Positions 47,001 to 57,765 of a DNA stretch of 64,000 bases are shown here, piece after piece. Both the position numbers and the translations under genes were made by a program. Source of the DNA: Lepisosteus oculatus (lineage: Eukaryota > Chordata > Actinopteri > Semionotiformes > Lepisosteidae); NCBI RefSeq assembly GCF_040954835.1, contig NC_090709.1:46394976-46458975 (forward strand), read 5' to 3'. The notes under the pieces were generated by a model that saw only the letters and a list, made by a program, of their open reading frames with translations, had not been told where the DNA came from and did no database searches. The first letter of the stretch is position 1. Each line of letters opens with the position of its first letter.

Positions 47001-49146
47001 CTCTCCAGCTTCTGGACGAGCTCGGGGAGACACGAAGACACCTCGGGATTCTGTCCAGCGGGGAGAGGGGGAGACACAACGCAGGGGGGATGAGACTACG
47101 CCTGGACAGGTGAGTGTGGACAGTGAGAGTGTGGACAGGTGAGTGTAGACAGTGTGTCCAGTGAGAGTGTGGACAGGTGAGTGTGTACAGTGTGTCCAGT
47201 AAGAGTCTGGACAGGTGAGTGTGTCCAGTGTGTCCAGTGAGAGTGTGGACAGGTGAGTGTGTCCAGTAAGAGTCTGGACAGGTGAGTGTGTCCAGTGTGT
47301 CCAGTGAGAGTCTGGACAGGTGAGAGTGTACAGTGTGTCCAGTGAGAGTGTGGACAGGTGAGTCTCTACAGTGTGTCCAGTGAGAGTCTGGACAGGTGAG
47401 TGTGTCCAGTGTGTCCAGTGAGAGTCTGGACAGGTGAGTGTGTACACTGTGTCCAGAAAGAGTCTGGACAGGTGAGTGTGTACAGTGTGTCCAGTGAGAG
47501 TCTGGACAGGTGAGTGTGTCCAGTGTGTCCAGTGAGAGTCTGGACAGGTGAGTGTGTACAGTGTGTCCAGTGAGAGTGTGGACAGGCGAGTCTGTACAGT
47601 GTGTCCAGTGAGAGTGTGGACAGGTGAGTGTGGACAGTAAGAGTCTGGACAGGTGAGTGTGTACAGTGTGTCCAGCAAGAGTCTGGACAGGTGAGTGTGT
47701 CCAGTGTGTCCAGTAAGAGTCCGGACAGGCGAGTGTGGACAGTGTGTCCAGTAAGAGTGTGGACAGGTGTGTCCAACAGTAAGAAGCTGTCTTACCCTGT
47801 AACCCAGCTCAGGGGTGTTAGGGGGTGCTCTGTCTCCTCCCCAGATCTCACCTTCAGGTCTTGAGAAATGACGGACCACTAGGAGACGCTGGAAACGAGG
47901 ACACAAGACAGAGGTCAGGCCCACAGAGCTCACTCAATCACTACAGCAAGCAGAGACCTCTCGGCCATCAGGACTGTGGGGGTCAGAGTGTGGAGCTGTA
48001 GGGTATCGGGAGTTTAGGGGTCAGTGTGGGGAGCTGTAGGGTATCGGGAGTTTAGGGGTCAGTGTGGGTAGCTGTAGGGTATCGGGAGTTTAGGGGTCAG
48101 TGTGGGGAGCTGTAGGGTATCGGGAGTTTAGGGGTCAGAGTGGGGAGCTGTAGGGTAGATGTGGGGCACCGGGCCCACCACAGGGCCGCCGGTCCAGTCT
48201 CGCGGAAGGCGACCGGGTCAGACTTACGGAAAAGCACCGGGACTTGGGCCGGGACCTCTCCCGCTGCCAGTCCGGGTTCGGCCTGACCGGTGTGACCTGT
48301 GAAGACGCCAAAAAGCCCATCTCCGAGACAGCTCTGACCACATAGCCCAGCCCAGTCGTGTCGAGACTAGAGGCCTTGGGCAGTCTCTACAGTGTGTCCA
48401 GTGAGAGTGTGGACAGGTGAGTGTGTACAGTGTGTCCAGTGAGAGTCTGGACAGGTGAGTCTCTACAGTCTGTCCAGTGAGAGTCTGGACAGGTGAGTGT
48501 GTACAGTGTGTCCAGTGAGAGTGTGGACAGGTGAGTGTGTCCAGTGTGTCCAGAAAGAGTCTGGACAGGTGAGTCTCTACAGTCTGTCCAGTGAGAGTCT
48601 GGACAGGTGAGTGTGTACAGTGTGTCCAGTGAAAGTGTGGACAGGTGAGTGTGTACAGTGTGTCCAGTGAGAGTGTGGACAGGTGAGTGTGTACAGTGTG
48701 TCCAGTAAGAGTCTGGACAGGTGAGTCTCTACAGTGTGTCCAGGAAGAGTCTGGGACGTTCAGAGGCAATCTGTGCTCTCAGAAGGCCATAATGGACCTG
48801 CAGCTTGGTTTTCCTCGGACCCGCGACCCTGTCTCTTGAGCCGAGGCGTGTCCTCAGTCAAGATCACCACTGGAAGTGTCTCTCCTCGTCTGGAGGTGTT
48901 ACCGTGAGACCTGGTCTGTCAAGCGCTTTGCGCTGCTATGTGTGTGAAAGGTGCTCTATCAGTGAAGTTTATTATTATTATTATTATTATAATACAGCGA
49001 GCGCTGCTGGGGGCGGAGAGGCCAGTCGGAGGAGGGCTGGACGCTGGACGCTGGACGGCGGGCGGGAGGGGTGGACTTACGACGCCTCGCCGGGCCCGGG
49101 TCCTGCTGCGACCGCGCACGGCCGTGCGGCATCTCTGTCGGTCCAT
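44048..49146 (-). CDS. U gene, best-preserved copy: proline-rich/acidic/lysine-rich protein, 8 coding exons, ~300 aa, family not recognised
   Basis: I built this gene model from splice sites. Coding exons on the minus strand are 49146-49081 (start codon, MDRQRCRTAVRG...), 48296-48228, 47888-47796, 47050-46661, 45487-45440, 44870-44823, 44364-44204 and 44075-44048 (stop). All join in phase 0, except that the penultimate exon ends in phase 2. No stop interrupts the reading. The fourth-exon donor is GAG|GCAAGT, so that intron is GC-AG. The product has a basic N-terminus. A helix-like stretch (PELVQKLERAAEL) follows, then a long Pro/Ser/Leu region, an acidic MSDEEEEEVET segment, and lysine clusters (RQKKKKKRW, KDKRRKRRCR) that suggest nuclear localisation. 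The terminal exon adds FLSWFCAG. Introns are packed with minisatellites. The promoter and noncoding exon 1 lie at about 49.7-49.9 kb. I know no named family that matches. Alternative: a decayed gene that happens to remain open in this copy. Confidence 0.55.
44402..44795 (-). repeat. 62-bp minisatellite in U intron (block 6)
   Basis: Same unit, about 6 copies. Confidence 0.88.
45580..46648. repeat. Expanded tetranucleotide polypurine tract (block 6 intron)
   Basis: After two 66-bp-type units, over 0.9 kb of GACA/GACG/GATG units that are nearly all purine apart from one C or T per unit. A sub-block of about 115 bp is repeated three times (45,905, 46,080, 46,245). Confidence 0.88.
47100..47780. 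repeat. 38-bp GTGTCCAGT minisatellite (block 6)
   Basis: Same unit, about 18 copies including shortened ones. Confidence 0.88.
47979..48157. repeat. 38-bp G-run minisatellite (block 6), ~5 units
   Basis: Same unit. Confidence 0.9.
48385..48755. repeat. 38-bp GTGTCCAGT minisatellite, second array (block 6)
   Basis: Same unit, about 10 copies. Confidence 0.88.
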
Positions 49147-49199
49147 CGTCCTGCCAAGACAAGCAGAGTCACAGAGGGGAGGGGAGGGGGCGGAACCAC

Positions 49200-49565
49200 A
49201 CAGCTGGGCGGCTTGTTCCCCACCCCCGCCCCCCTCTGTGTATAGAAGAGCCTCCTGTCCTGACTGGAGGAGCTCACCCAGCTGTGTATGGAGAGAAGCC
49301 AGGGTATCAGCTTTGTTCCACACCCCCACCACCCTCGGTGTACAGAAGAGCCTCCTGTCCTGACTGGAGGAGCTCACCCAGCTGTGTCTGGAGAGGAGCC
49401 AGGGTATCAGCTTTGTTCCACACCCCCGCCACCCTCTGTGTACAGAAGAGCCTCCTGTCCTGACTGGAGGAGCTCACTCAGCTGTGTCTGGAGAGAAGCC
49501 AGGGTATCGGCTTCAACCACAGGGCTGGGCAGCTTGTTCCCCACCCCCACCACTCTCTGTGTAGA
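49200..49565. repeat. ~110-bp tandem repeat upstream of U start exon (block 6)
   Basis: About 3.5 units of the repeat described at 7,575. Confidence 0.8.
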
Positions 49566-49684
49566 GGTGCACCTCCTCTCAATATCTTTTTACAGCACGA
49601 TCACACCCATAAGAGTTGAGTAACGGTAAAAAAAAACAACTTATTTCTCCACTTATTTTGATATTTCTCGCCAGCGGCGCTTTT

Positions 49685-50035
49685 GACTGACTTACCGATT
49701 TCACTGGGATTCTGAAGAGAGATTCTGAAGCTGAAATTAACGATCTAAGTCGAAGTAACTTTATTGGAAGAAACACGTATTTAGAAAAGACTATATAGCG
49801 CTTTCCTCCTCCTCTCTCTTCACTCCTCTGAGCTCACGGGGCTCCGGCGCCGCCCCCCGCTAGAATCCGCCGCTCTGTGACGTCAGGCGGCTCATTGTGA
49901 CGCCTCCGTGACGTCGCCCCAAACGCGCTCACGGCTCGGCCGCGAAACAAAAATGGCCGTCATTTTTCACGGTTGTTTTTTTTGGGGGGGCGGACATTTT
50001 ATTTTTCCAACTCTCGGCGGCCAGCCGGGTGTCCC
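49685..50035 (-). promoter_or_regulatory. U promoter and noncoding exon 1, copy D (longer form)
   Basis: The CRE TGACGTCA is at 49878-49885, TATA-like CTATATAG at 49791-49798, and the exon 1 donor follows 49696. The E-box has mutated (ACACGTAT). It has the same extra YY1-like segment as copy C. It lies directly upstream of the intact U gene, so it is the copy most worth testing. Confidence 0.5.
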
Positions 50036-50865
50036 TGTACGACCCCGGTAGTCGCCACCTCGGACAGGCAGGGGAAACGGGTCCAGGTGTTTCCGGCCCA
50101 AGGGTTACAAAAGCTGCACTTGAATTTAAAGACAAAATCACGTCGAGGGCGCATTCAGCACCCCCACGTCCAACACGGGTTTCCGTGGGGTGGGGTTCAG
50201 TGAAATTAGCAACCCCCCCCTACCCCCAAGTCAAAGAAAGACCAACCTCCACCCCCCTCTAGCGCCCAAGGGCGGACATTTCGGGCCACGCCACGTCCAA
50301 AAAACACGGGTCCCCCCCGTCCTGCGGGGAAAAGAGACGCCATTTTCTTTTCCGAGCGCTGCGTGGGACCTCACGACCCCCCCCCCAAAAAAAACGGGCT
50401 TCGCAAACGAGGTAAACCAGGAACGTCTACCTCTCTACAACACCACCCGGCTGTTTCTGTTTCAGACCGTGGGAAAAAATAAATACAATTTCGCCCCTCA
50501 CCGACCGCCTCGCAAAAAAACACAACTTCACGCTACAGAAACGGCCTGTGTGAGGGGGGGCATGGGAAAAAAATAAAACCTGCGTGTTTTCGGCAGAGTA
50601 AGCTCAGCGGGGAAACTCTGAATCTCGGGGTTGCTTCTTGAACCTCGAAAACGACCTTTTTTCTCTCTCTCGTTTTTTTGGTGTCTGGGACGTTCACGAA
50701 CTCCGCCGCGTCGGTGCGATTCCCAGCGGGACTTGAACATAACCCCCCCGTGGGGCCACAGCGCCCCCGTGTGGCCGAGAGGACCACCACCCGCAGGGCT
50801 GAGCTTTTACTGCCGTGTCCCGCTTTCACTCTGGCGATGAAGGAGGGAATCAAGGAGGAGAATTA
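50035..50865. other. CpG-rich element upstream of U promoter, copy D
   Basis: Homologous to 420-1,290. No supportable gene. Confidence 0.4.
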
Positions 50866-50875
50866 ATATTGTGAT

Positions 50876-50985
50876 CCACCAGTCCATCACAGGACACACA
50901 CACACCCTGGAAAGGACAGCAGTCCATCACAGGACACACACACACTCACACACCCTGGACAGGACAGTAGTCTATCACAGGATGT
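50876..50985. repeat. CACA minisatellite (block 7), shortest
   Basis: Same unit, about 3 copies. Confidence 0.8.
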
Positions 50986-51177
50986 TCAGTGCCTCTCTCT
51001 AATAAAGTAGAAATGCGACATTAAACTCCGTTCGAAACGGGAGAAATCACCAGGACACGATACACCTTGCTCCGGACGATGGGAGAAGACCTGTACCTTC
51101 ACGAGTCCGGGTTGTGAAAACTTCTTCTGGCAGTTCAAAACGTTTCGAAGAGACTACAGCGCTAGCCCAGTGCAGCA

Positions 51178-51600
51178 CGAATAATAATAATAATTAATAA
51201 GTCTGGACCCTCCCCTCAGAGCTCTTCCCAGGTCAGGGGGATCCCCTCCAGCCCCCCCAGTGTGCAGCCCCCACCTGGATTATGCTCCAGTCCGCTCAGC
51301 ACACAGCAGAGGGAACAGAGGGATGGAGCCAGTTCAGAGAGGTAGGGTGATAAGGAGGCCTCGATGGGTCAAGACCAGGGGGGGAATCAGGCCAGGACAC
51401 TGGGGTAACACCCCTACTCTTCTCCAGAAACACCCCGGGATTGTTAATGAGCACAGAGAGTCAGGACCTCGGTTTGACGGCGCCTGTTTACAGTCCAGTG
51501 TCCCCCGTCACTATACTGGGGCATCAGGACCCACACAGACCGCAGGGTGAGAGCGCCCCCTGCTGGCCCCACTCACACCTCTCCCAGCAGCAGCCTTGGG
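51178..51600 (+). repeat. Dispersed ~470-bp fish repeat, copy 6
   Basis: CTCF-like site at 51,552-51,568. Followed by a G run of about 17. Confidence 0.7.
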
Positions 51601-51679
51601 GGGGGGGGGGGGGGAGGGAAAAAACCAAAAGCTAAACAGATTTTTTAAAAAAAAATTTTATTGATGCTTTACAAAAGTC

Positions 51680-52785
51680 CAGTCACGTCTGGTGTCCCTC
51701 AGCTCCAGTCCAGTCCAGACTGGTGTCCCTCTGCTCCAGTGCAGTCCAGTCTGGTGTCTCTCAGCTCCAGTCCAGTCCAGACTGGTGTCCCTCTGCTCCA
51801 GTGCAGTCCAGACTGGGGTCCCTCAGCTTCGGCCCAGCACAGACTGGGGTCCCTCAGCTTCAGTCCAGTCCAGTCTGGGGTCCCTCAGCTTCAGTCCAGC
51901 ACAGTCTGGGGTCCCTCAGCTTCGGCCCAGCACAGACTGGGGTCCCTCAGCTTCAGTCCAGTCCAGTCTGGGGTCCCTCAGCTTCAGTCCAGCACAGTCT
52001 GGGGTCCCTCAGCTTCGGTCCAGCACAGTCTGGTGTCCCTCAACTTCGGCCCAGCACAGACTGGGGTCCCTCAGCTTCAGTCCAGCACAGTCTGGGGTCC
52101 CTCAGCTTCGGTCCAGCACAGTCTGGTGTCCCTCAACTTCGGCCCAGCACAGACTGGGGTCCCTCAGCTTCAGTCCAGTCCAGTCTGGGGTCCCTCAGCT
52201 TCAGTCCAGCACAGTCTGGGGTCCCTCAGCTTCAGTCCAGCACAGTCTGGTGTCCCTCAACTTCGGCCCAGCACAGACTGGGGTCCCTCAGCTTCAGTCC
52301 AGTCCAGTCTGGGGTCCCTCAGCTTCAGTCCAGCACAGTCTGGGGTCCCTCAGCTTCGGTCCAGCACTGTCTGGTGTCCCTCAGCTTCGGCCCAGCACAG
52401 ACTGGGGTCCCTCAGCTTCGGTCCAGCACAGACTGGGGTCCCTCAGCTTCGGTCCAGCACAGTCTGGGGTCCCTCAGCTCCAGTCCAGTCCAGTCTGGTG
52501 TCCCTCAGCTCCAGTCCAGTCCAGTCTGGTGTCCGTCAGCTTCGGTCCAGCACAGACTGGGGTCCCTCAGCTTCGGTCCAGCACAGTCTGGGGTCCCTCA
52601 GCTCCAGTCCAGTCCAGTCTGGTGTCCCTCAGCTCCAGTCCAGTCCAGTCTGGTGTCCCTCAGCTTCAGTCCAGCACAGTCTGGGGTCCCTCAGCTTCGG
52701 TCCAGCACAGTCTGGGGTCCCTCAGCTCCAGTCCAGTCCAGTCTGGTGTCCCTCAGCTCCGGTCCAGTCCAGTCCAGTCCTTGGT
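51680..52785 (+). repeat. 31-bp minisatellite (block 7), longest
   Basis: About 35 units. No stop codon in any plus-strand frame across most of the array. Confidence 0.9.
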
Positions 52786-52804
52786 GGGGAAGGCGACTCC
52801 GATC

Positions 52805-54145
52805 CTAGCTGGCACAGAACCAGGAAAGGAACCTGGAAAGAATATTGTTATTGCAGGTGTGAGGGACACAGACACAGACGTCACCATGACATCAAACAGG
52901 AAGAGGAGACTCTTCCTTGAATCACAGACACGACCGGGCGGCGCCCCCCTGTCTGCTCACCTGCACCTCCTCTTCTTCTTCTTGTCCTTCCCGGCAGCCT
53001 GCTCCTCCTCTCCCTCGCTCTTCCTCTCCTGACCTACAGTCTCCACCGCCTCCATCGGCTCATCCTGATCATCTGTCTCCACCGACACGCAGCTCAGGGA
53101 GTTTAAAAAGATGCACCAGCGCTTCTGAAGCAGAGACAGGAGAGTCACGTTAAGAATCGGACTGGACACTCCAGGACATGAACACTGCACTGAGAGAGAG
53201 GGGTTCATACAGACACACAACTGGACACTCCAGTACATGAACACTGCACTGAGAGAGAGAGGGGTTCATACAGACACACTGACTGGACACTCCAGTACAT
53301 GAACACTGCACTGAGAGAGAGAGGGGTTCACACAGACACACTGACTGGACACTCCAGTACATGAACACTGCACTGAGAGAGAGGGGTTCATACAGACACA
53401 CTGACTGGACATTCCAGTACATGAACACTGCACTGAGAGAGAGGGTTTCATACAGATACACTGAGTGGACACTCCAGTACATGAACACTGCACTGAGAGA
53501 GAGAGGGGTTCATACAGACACACTGACTGGACACTGACTGGACACTGGACAAGAGTAAAGAGAGGATCAGAGCATTACCCACCTTCTTTTTCTTCTGTCT
53601 CACAGGAGGTGGTGATTTGACCTCCTCCAGCTGGAGTCCGAGGAGGGAGAGAGGGGGCAGGAGAGGGACAACACAGGGAGAGGAAGAGAGAGACAGGTGA
53701 GTCAAGTGTCCCAAGAGCACAGAGACTCTGCTGAGATCACACTCGCGGTGAGTGAGCCTGGGTGTAGCCCACTAATACTGACCCACTGGACACCACAGGA
53801 CAGAGAGGAGGAGGAGGAGAGAGACACACTGCCTGGACACCACAGGACAGAGAGGAGGACGAGAGAGACATACTGACTGGACACCACAGGACAGAGAGGA
53901 GGAGGAGAGAGACACACTGACTGGACACCACAGGACACAGAGGAGGAGGAGAGAGACACACTGAGGACAGAGAGGAGGAGGAGAGAGACACTGACAGACA
54001 GGGCTGAAAGAGAGAGAGACACTGAGAACCAGGGACAGACAAGACGGCGAAACTCCACCACAGACAGGACAGGAAGCAGGGTGGGACCAGCACTGACCTC
54101 CTTCCTCTCTCCTGCCGAAGGAGCTGTCTCCACCTCCTCTTCCTC
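52805..54145 (-). pseudogene. U gene 3' fragment fused downstream of an Ig fragment (copy 2)
   Basis: Exons 54145-54098 (acidic), 53630-53583 (LEEVKSPPPVRQKKKK), 53124-52961 (KRWCIFLNSL...KKKKRRCR) and terminal 52832-52805 (stop TAG) are intact and in phase. The proline-rich exon and everything 5' of it are absent. At about 54,490 the sequence switches to the AT-rich DNA of the Ig fragment, exactly as in the copy at 24.4-25.5 kb. A hybrid transcript from the Ig side is conceivable, but the Ig exon holds a stop. Confidence 0.45.
53162..53545 (-). repeat. 62-bp minisatellite in U intron (block 7)
   Basis: Same unit, about 6 copies. Confidence 0.88.
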
Positions 54146-54149
54146 CTGC

Positions 54150-54490
54150 AAGTCAAGAGACAGGCTCAGAGAGAGACGGGCTGGTGGGACATCGGCGAAC
54201 AGAGCTGAAGGCAGAGAGCCGGGGAGACAGGCCCAGCTGGGACAACGCAGGACAGACAGAGAGACAGACAGAAAGGAAGGAGAGAGAGAGACAAAGATGA
54301 AGGCACAGAAAGACAGCGGGCAAAGAGAAAGATTGAGATTGAGGGACAAACAAACCGAGAGAGAGAGAGGAAAGAGAGAGAGAGAGACAGAGATCGAGGG
54401 ACAGACAGACTGACAGACGGGGCTGAAAGAGAGAGACAGAGAGGCAGGGACAGACAGACAGCAGGGTGAGAGAGAGACAGAGATCGAGGG
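54150..54490. repeat. Purine-rich tract at U/Ig fusion, copy 2
   Basis: Copy of 25,170-25,510 with the same edge. Confidence 0.7.
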
Positions 54491-54624
54491 ACAATAATTT
54501 GGTTTCGAAATTTATTCTGAAAATATACAATCATTCACTCCTGAAAAATATCGAGTTCAAATTATACATTATGTACAATATTGTAATCAACATATGGCTA
54601 ATCATCAAAAAAAAAAAAAAACTG

Positions 54625-54781
54625 TACTGGGGGACACAGCTGGCTGTGCTGTTCTGGACAGAACACACTGAGGTCCAGTTTCCACCTCCTGCAGGATCAA
54701 ACAGCACCTCCACTGGCTCTCCAGTGAATAGAGGGACAGACAGAGAGGCTTTAGGCTGCAGGGTGACAGTGTCTCTGTGAG
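54625..54781 (-). pseudogene. Second Ig exon, truncated (copy 2)
   Basis: A copy of 25,640-25,799 that reads VTLQPKASLSVPLFTGEPVE, then FDPAGGGNWTSVCSV. It ends in an expanded T run on the minus strand. Confidence 0.4.
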
Positions 54782-54871
54782 CTGAAAGACAATCAGGACA
54801 GAGGATGATATAAGAACACACTCTGTCAAGAATATAGAGCCCTCTAGTGACCCTACTGTAGACCTGCTTAC

Positions 54872-55150
54872 CACCCACAGTGACGATCACAGTGCTGATA
54901 CTGCTTCCCTTAAGGTCCCTCACTGTGTAGTTGCCCTGATCAGCTGGAGTGAGGGAGCGGAGTGTCAGAGAGCTGTTCTGCACTGACACTCACTGTTCGT
55001 ACCTGGGGCCAGGGAGCCCTGCTCTGCTCAGTAAGACTATACGAGACTGGACAGATCCTGCAGGATCAAACAGCACCTCCACTGGACCAGCAGTGTGGAG
55101 GGAGAGAGACAGAGAGGCACCAGGCTGCAGGCTATGGACTTCTGAGTGAG
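54872..55150 (-). pseudogene. V-type immunoglobulin domain exon, with in-frame stop (copy 2)
   Basis: Same 279-nt exon as at 25.9-26.2 kb with few substitutions, the same in-frame TGA after RYEQ, and donor GTAAGC. Homology between the two copies runs from about 53.8 to 55,378 and then stops abruptly. Confidence 0.55.
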
Positions 55151-55504
55151 CTGAAAAGGGACAGGTAGAAACATGTTGAATATTTAGTTTTACAATAATA
55201 CCTTGAGTTTGGACTGCGATCAGCTTCATTTGTATTTCAGCTCTGAAAATGCAATTTCAAAAATGCACGCCCCAGTCATGTTAGGTTCAAGTTACAGTTG
55301 CATCACAACTCAGTACATTTGCAATTCACTTCAAATGTTGTTTTTGTTTGACCCAGTCTGTCCTCACCTAAAGGAGATACTTACTTTTAACACCTTTTAT
55401 TTCTTCTGGGAGGTTAACTGGCTCTGAGATAATTGTTCCTGGTGTTTGTGTTGTGTATGCCTTGCAATGGAGGGGTGAGAAATAATAGACTTATTACATT
55501 ATAA

Positions 55505-55980
55505 TGAATAATAATTGCTTACACTTATATAGTGCTTTTCTGGACACTCCACTCAAAGCGCTTTGCAGGACATGGGGACTCCCCTCCACCACCACCAATG
55601 TGCAGCATCCACCTGGATGATGCGACGGCAGCCATAGTGCACCAGAACGCTCCCCTCACACCAGCTATCAGTGGGGAGGAGAGCAGAGTAATGAAGCCAA
55701 TTCATAAATGGGGGTTATTAGGAGGCCATGATTGGTAAGGGTCAATGGGAAATTTGGCTAGGACACTGGGGTAAAACCCCTACTCTTTTCGAAAAACACC
55801 CTGGGATTTTTAATGACCACAGAGAGTCAGGACCTCGGTTTTACGTCTCATCCGAAGGACGGCGCCAGTTTACAGTCCAGTGTCCCCATCACTAGACTGG
55901 GGCATTTGGACCCACACAGACCGCAGGGTGAGAGCGCCCCCTGCTGGCCCCATTAACACCTCTTCCAGCAGCCACCTTAG
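55505..55980 (+). repeat. Dispersed ~470-bp fish repeat, full-length copy
   Basis: The most complete copy: starts ATAATAATTGCTTACACTTA, continues with TATAGTGCTTTTCTGGACAC, and ends after the CTCF-like site (55,933-55,949). Confidence 0.75.
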
Positions 55981-56290
55981 TTATTATTGTCGAGAAAGAA
56001 AGAATATTAGGAACATGAAAAGGCTGAATGTCTTAAATGCATTTTTTATACTGAAACAGAGAGGCACACACACCTCATTACAAATTCACACCCGCACAGA
56101 GACGTCCTCAAGCGCCTTGTTCACAATTATGGGCTCCAACAGGAACAAAAAACGCCAGCCTGACAACTCGAGCATTCAAACCAAGAACCCAACACGTACT
56201 CACGTTGGCAGCCTGTGCAGAAAAGCAGAAAGAACCACAAGCCTTCCCTATTGGGAGGAAAAACACACACTCCCTCTCTCACACTCCTGA
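55980..56290. repeat. Segment shared with 10,205-10,455
   Basis: Directly follows the dispersed repeat in both places. Contains TACTCACGTTGGCAGCCTGT, which on the minus strand reads as an exon end plus GTGAGTA donor. Too little remains to call an exon. Confidence 0.5.
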
Positions 56291-56710
56291 TTTCCTTAAA
56301 TAGCTCATTCTTCATCTCTGGCTCCTACATACAGTATAGCAGCGCTCAGTCTGCTTTGAATAAGTCATAAATCCAAGATTTGTTTAATCTGTTCCTCTTG
56401 TCTAGGCCTAGAGCTGCTTTTCATAAAAGAGCTGTTTGCATAAATAGCTAGGGTTACAGCTGAAGACACCAGCTTCATCCCCCAGTGTGTTATATATCGG
56501 GAGCAAGAGAAGAGGGCCAGGCCGTGCCTTTTCATAGATTTTTCTTCTGAAAAGTCGGGCTCTCGGAGGCAGATTTAGCCCCTCATGCAGTGTAGAGAGA
56601 TAGACAGGCCAGCGCGCACAGTTAGAGCTGCACCCTCACACAGAGTCAGACCCGAACAGACACGTCCTCTTGTTTAAATACACAAACCTGACGGCGCTCA
56701 CAATGATCCA

Positions 56711-56746
<36 letters not shown>

Positions 56747-57290
56747 ACATCAGCAGTCACTCTCGCACACTGGACCCCAGCTCAGTCCTCACCTCCAGCT
56801 CCTGCGAACCGCTTCGAACAAACTGCATGAAGAAAATTAGGCTGCGTTCCGGTAGCAGGCCATCCTGGGCACCAGTGTGAGTTACACACTCATTTGTAAA
56901 AGCCCTTCCGCATCGTCGGGCATGCTTCACAGTGCTGGACCTGGGGTGTGGGTGCTGTCTGTGTGGAGTTTGCATGTTCTCTCCCTGGTCTGTGGGGGTT
57001 TCCTCCAGGTGCTCCAGTTTCCACCCACAGTCCAGGGACAGGCTGCCACTTTCACTGGGCAGTGCACCGTCGCCGTGGCAGCACGGTGGGTCGGATCTGA
57101 TTTCAGTCTTTATTTCCTTTTTTAGAGATCCTGTAACCAGGACCTGTTCACTGCCACGACGGACAGGGAAGCACGTCATCACTGGACATCCTCTTACCTC
57201 CTGTGGCAAAGGGCAGCTGATGAAGCTTTGTGCTCGCCGGATCATGGCAATCGCCACTCCACCCTGATCCTGGCTCAGCACAGGGCACCT
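56290..57290. other. Mostly single-copy DNA without a gene
   Basis: Apart from the CA microsatellite and the dispersed-repeat core at 56,955-57,045, nothing recognisable. Confidence 0.4.
56712..56744. repeat. CA microsatellite
   Basis: About 15 CA units. Confidence 0.9.
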
Positions 57291-57455
57291 GGGTTCACTC
57301 CCTTCAGACTAAAGAGACTCAGTTTCTTCAATCTGTCAGTGTGAGACGCTCCCTTCAGAATAAAGAGACTCAGTTCCTCCGGCCTGTCAGTGTGAGACAC
57401 TCCCTTCAGACTAAAGAGACTCAGTTTCTTCAATCTGTCAGTGTGGGACGCCTAC
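57290..57455. repeat. ~52-bp tandem repeat
   Basis: Three units of CTTCAGACTAAAGAGACTCA plus GTTTCTTCAATCTGTCAGTG. This motif is common in fish dispersed repeats. Confidence 0.75.
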
Positions 57456-57765
57456 ACCAGCTTCGAACGCCTGTACACAATACCGCGGACCGCCTGCCAG
57501 ACCAAATTCTGGGCTTACAGCAAACCACCCATTACATACACCGGTGTCTTCCCCGGGCCAGAGGAATTCAGGAACTCACGTTTACTCCGTCATCTCGGGC
57601 GATTCTCGCAGGGAGCAGAGATTTCCCAATCGATCAGAGAGAGTCGGGACTTTTTTTTTAAAAAAAGAGGAGTCCATACCTCTTAGTAATGTGAGCGCTG
57701 ACCGTCTCTCCTACCGATGGGAAGTTCTGCGCCTTCTGGAGCATCCGAAGACTAAGCCAAATTTG

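Noticed and set aside
44942-47077. Minus-strand open frame of 711 codons (SVCLSVCPSV-rich)
   Set aside because: It is the stop-free reverse reading of the GACA/GACG tract plus several U exons and introns. Only the exon parts are supported by splice sites.
51692-53032. Plus-strand open frames of 361-446 codons
   Set aside because: All three frames are equally open because the 31-bp unit has no stops. No start or splice evidence. Kept only as a finding.
57125-57290. Open frames around 57 kb as a gene
   Set aside because: Several short frames overlap on both strands with no domain or splice pattern, and the area holds dispersed repeat pieces.
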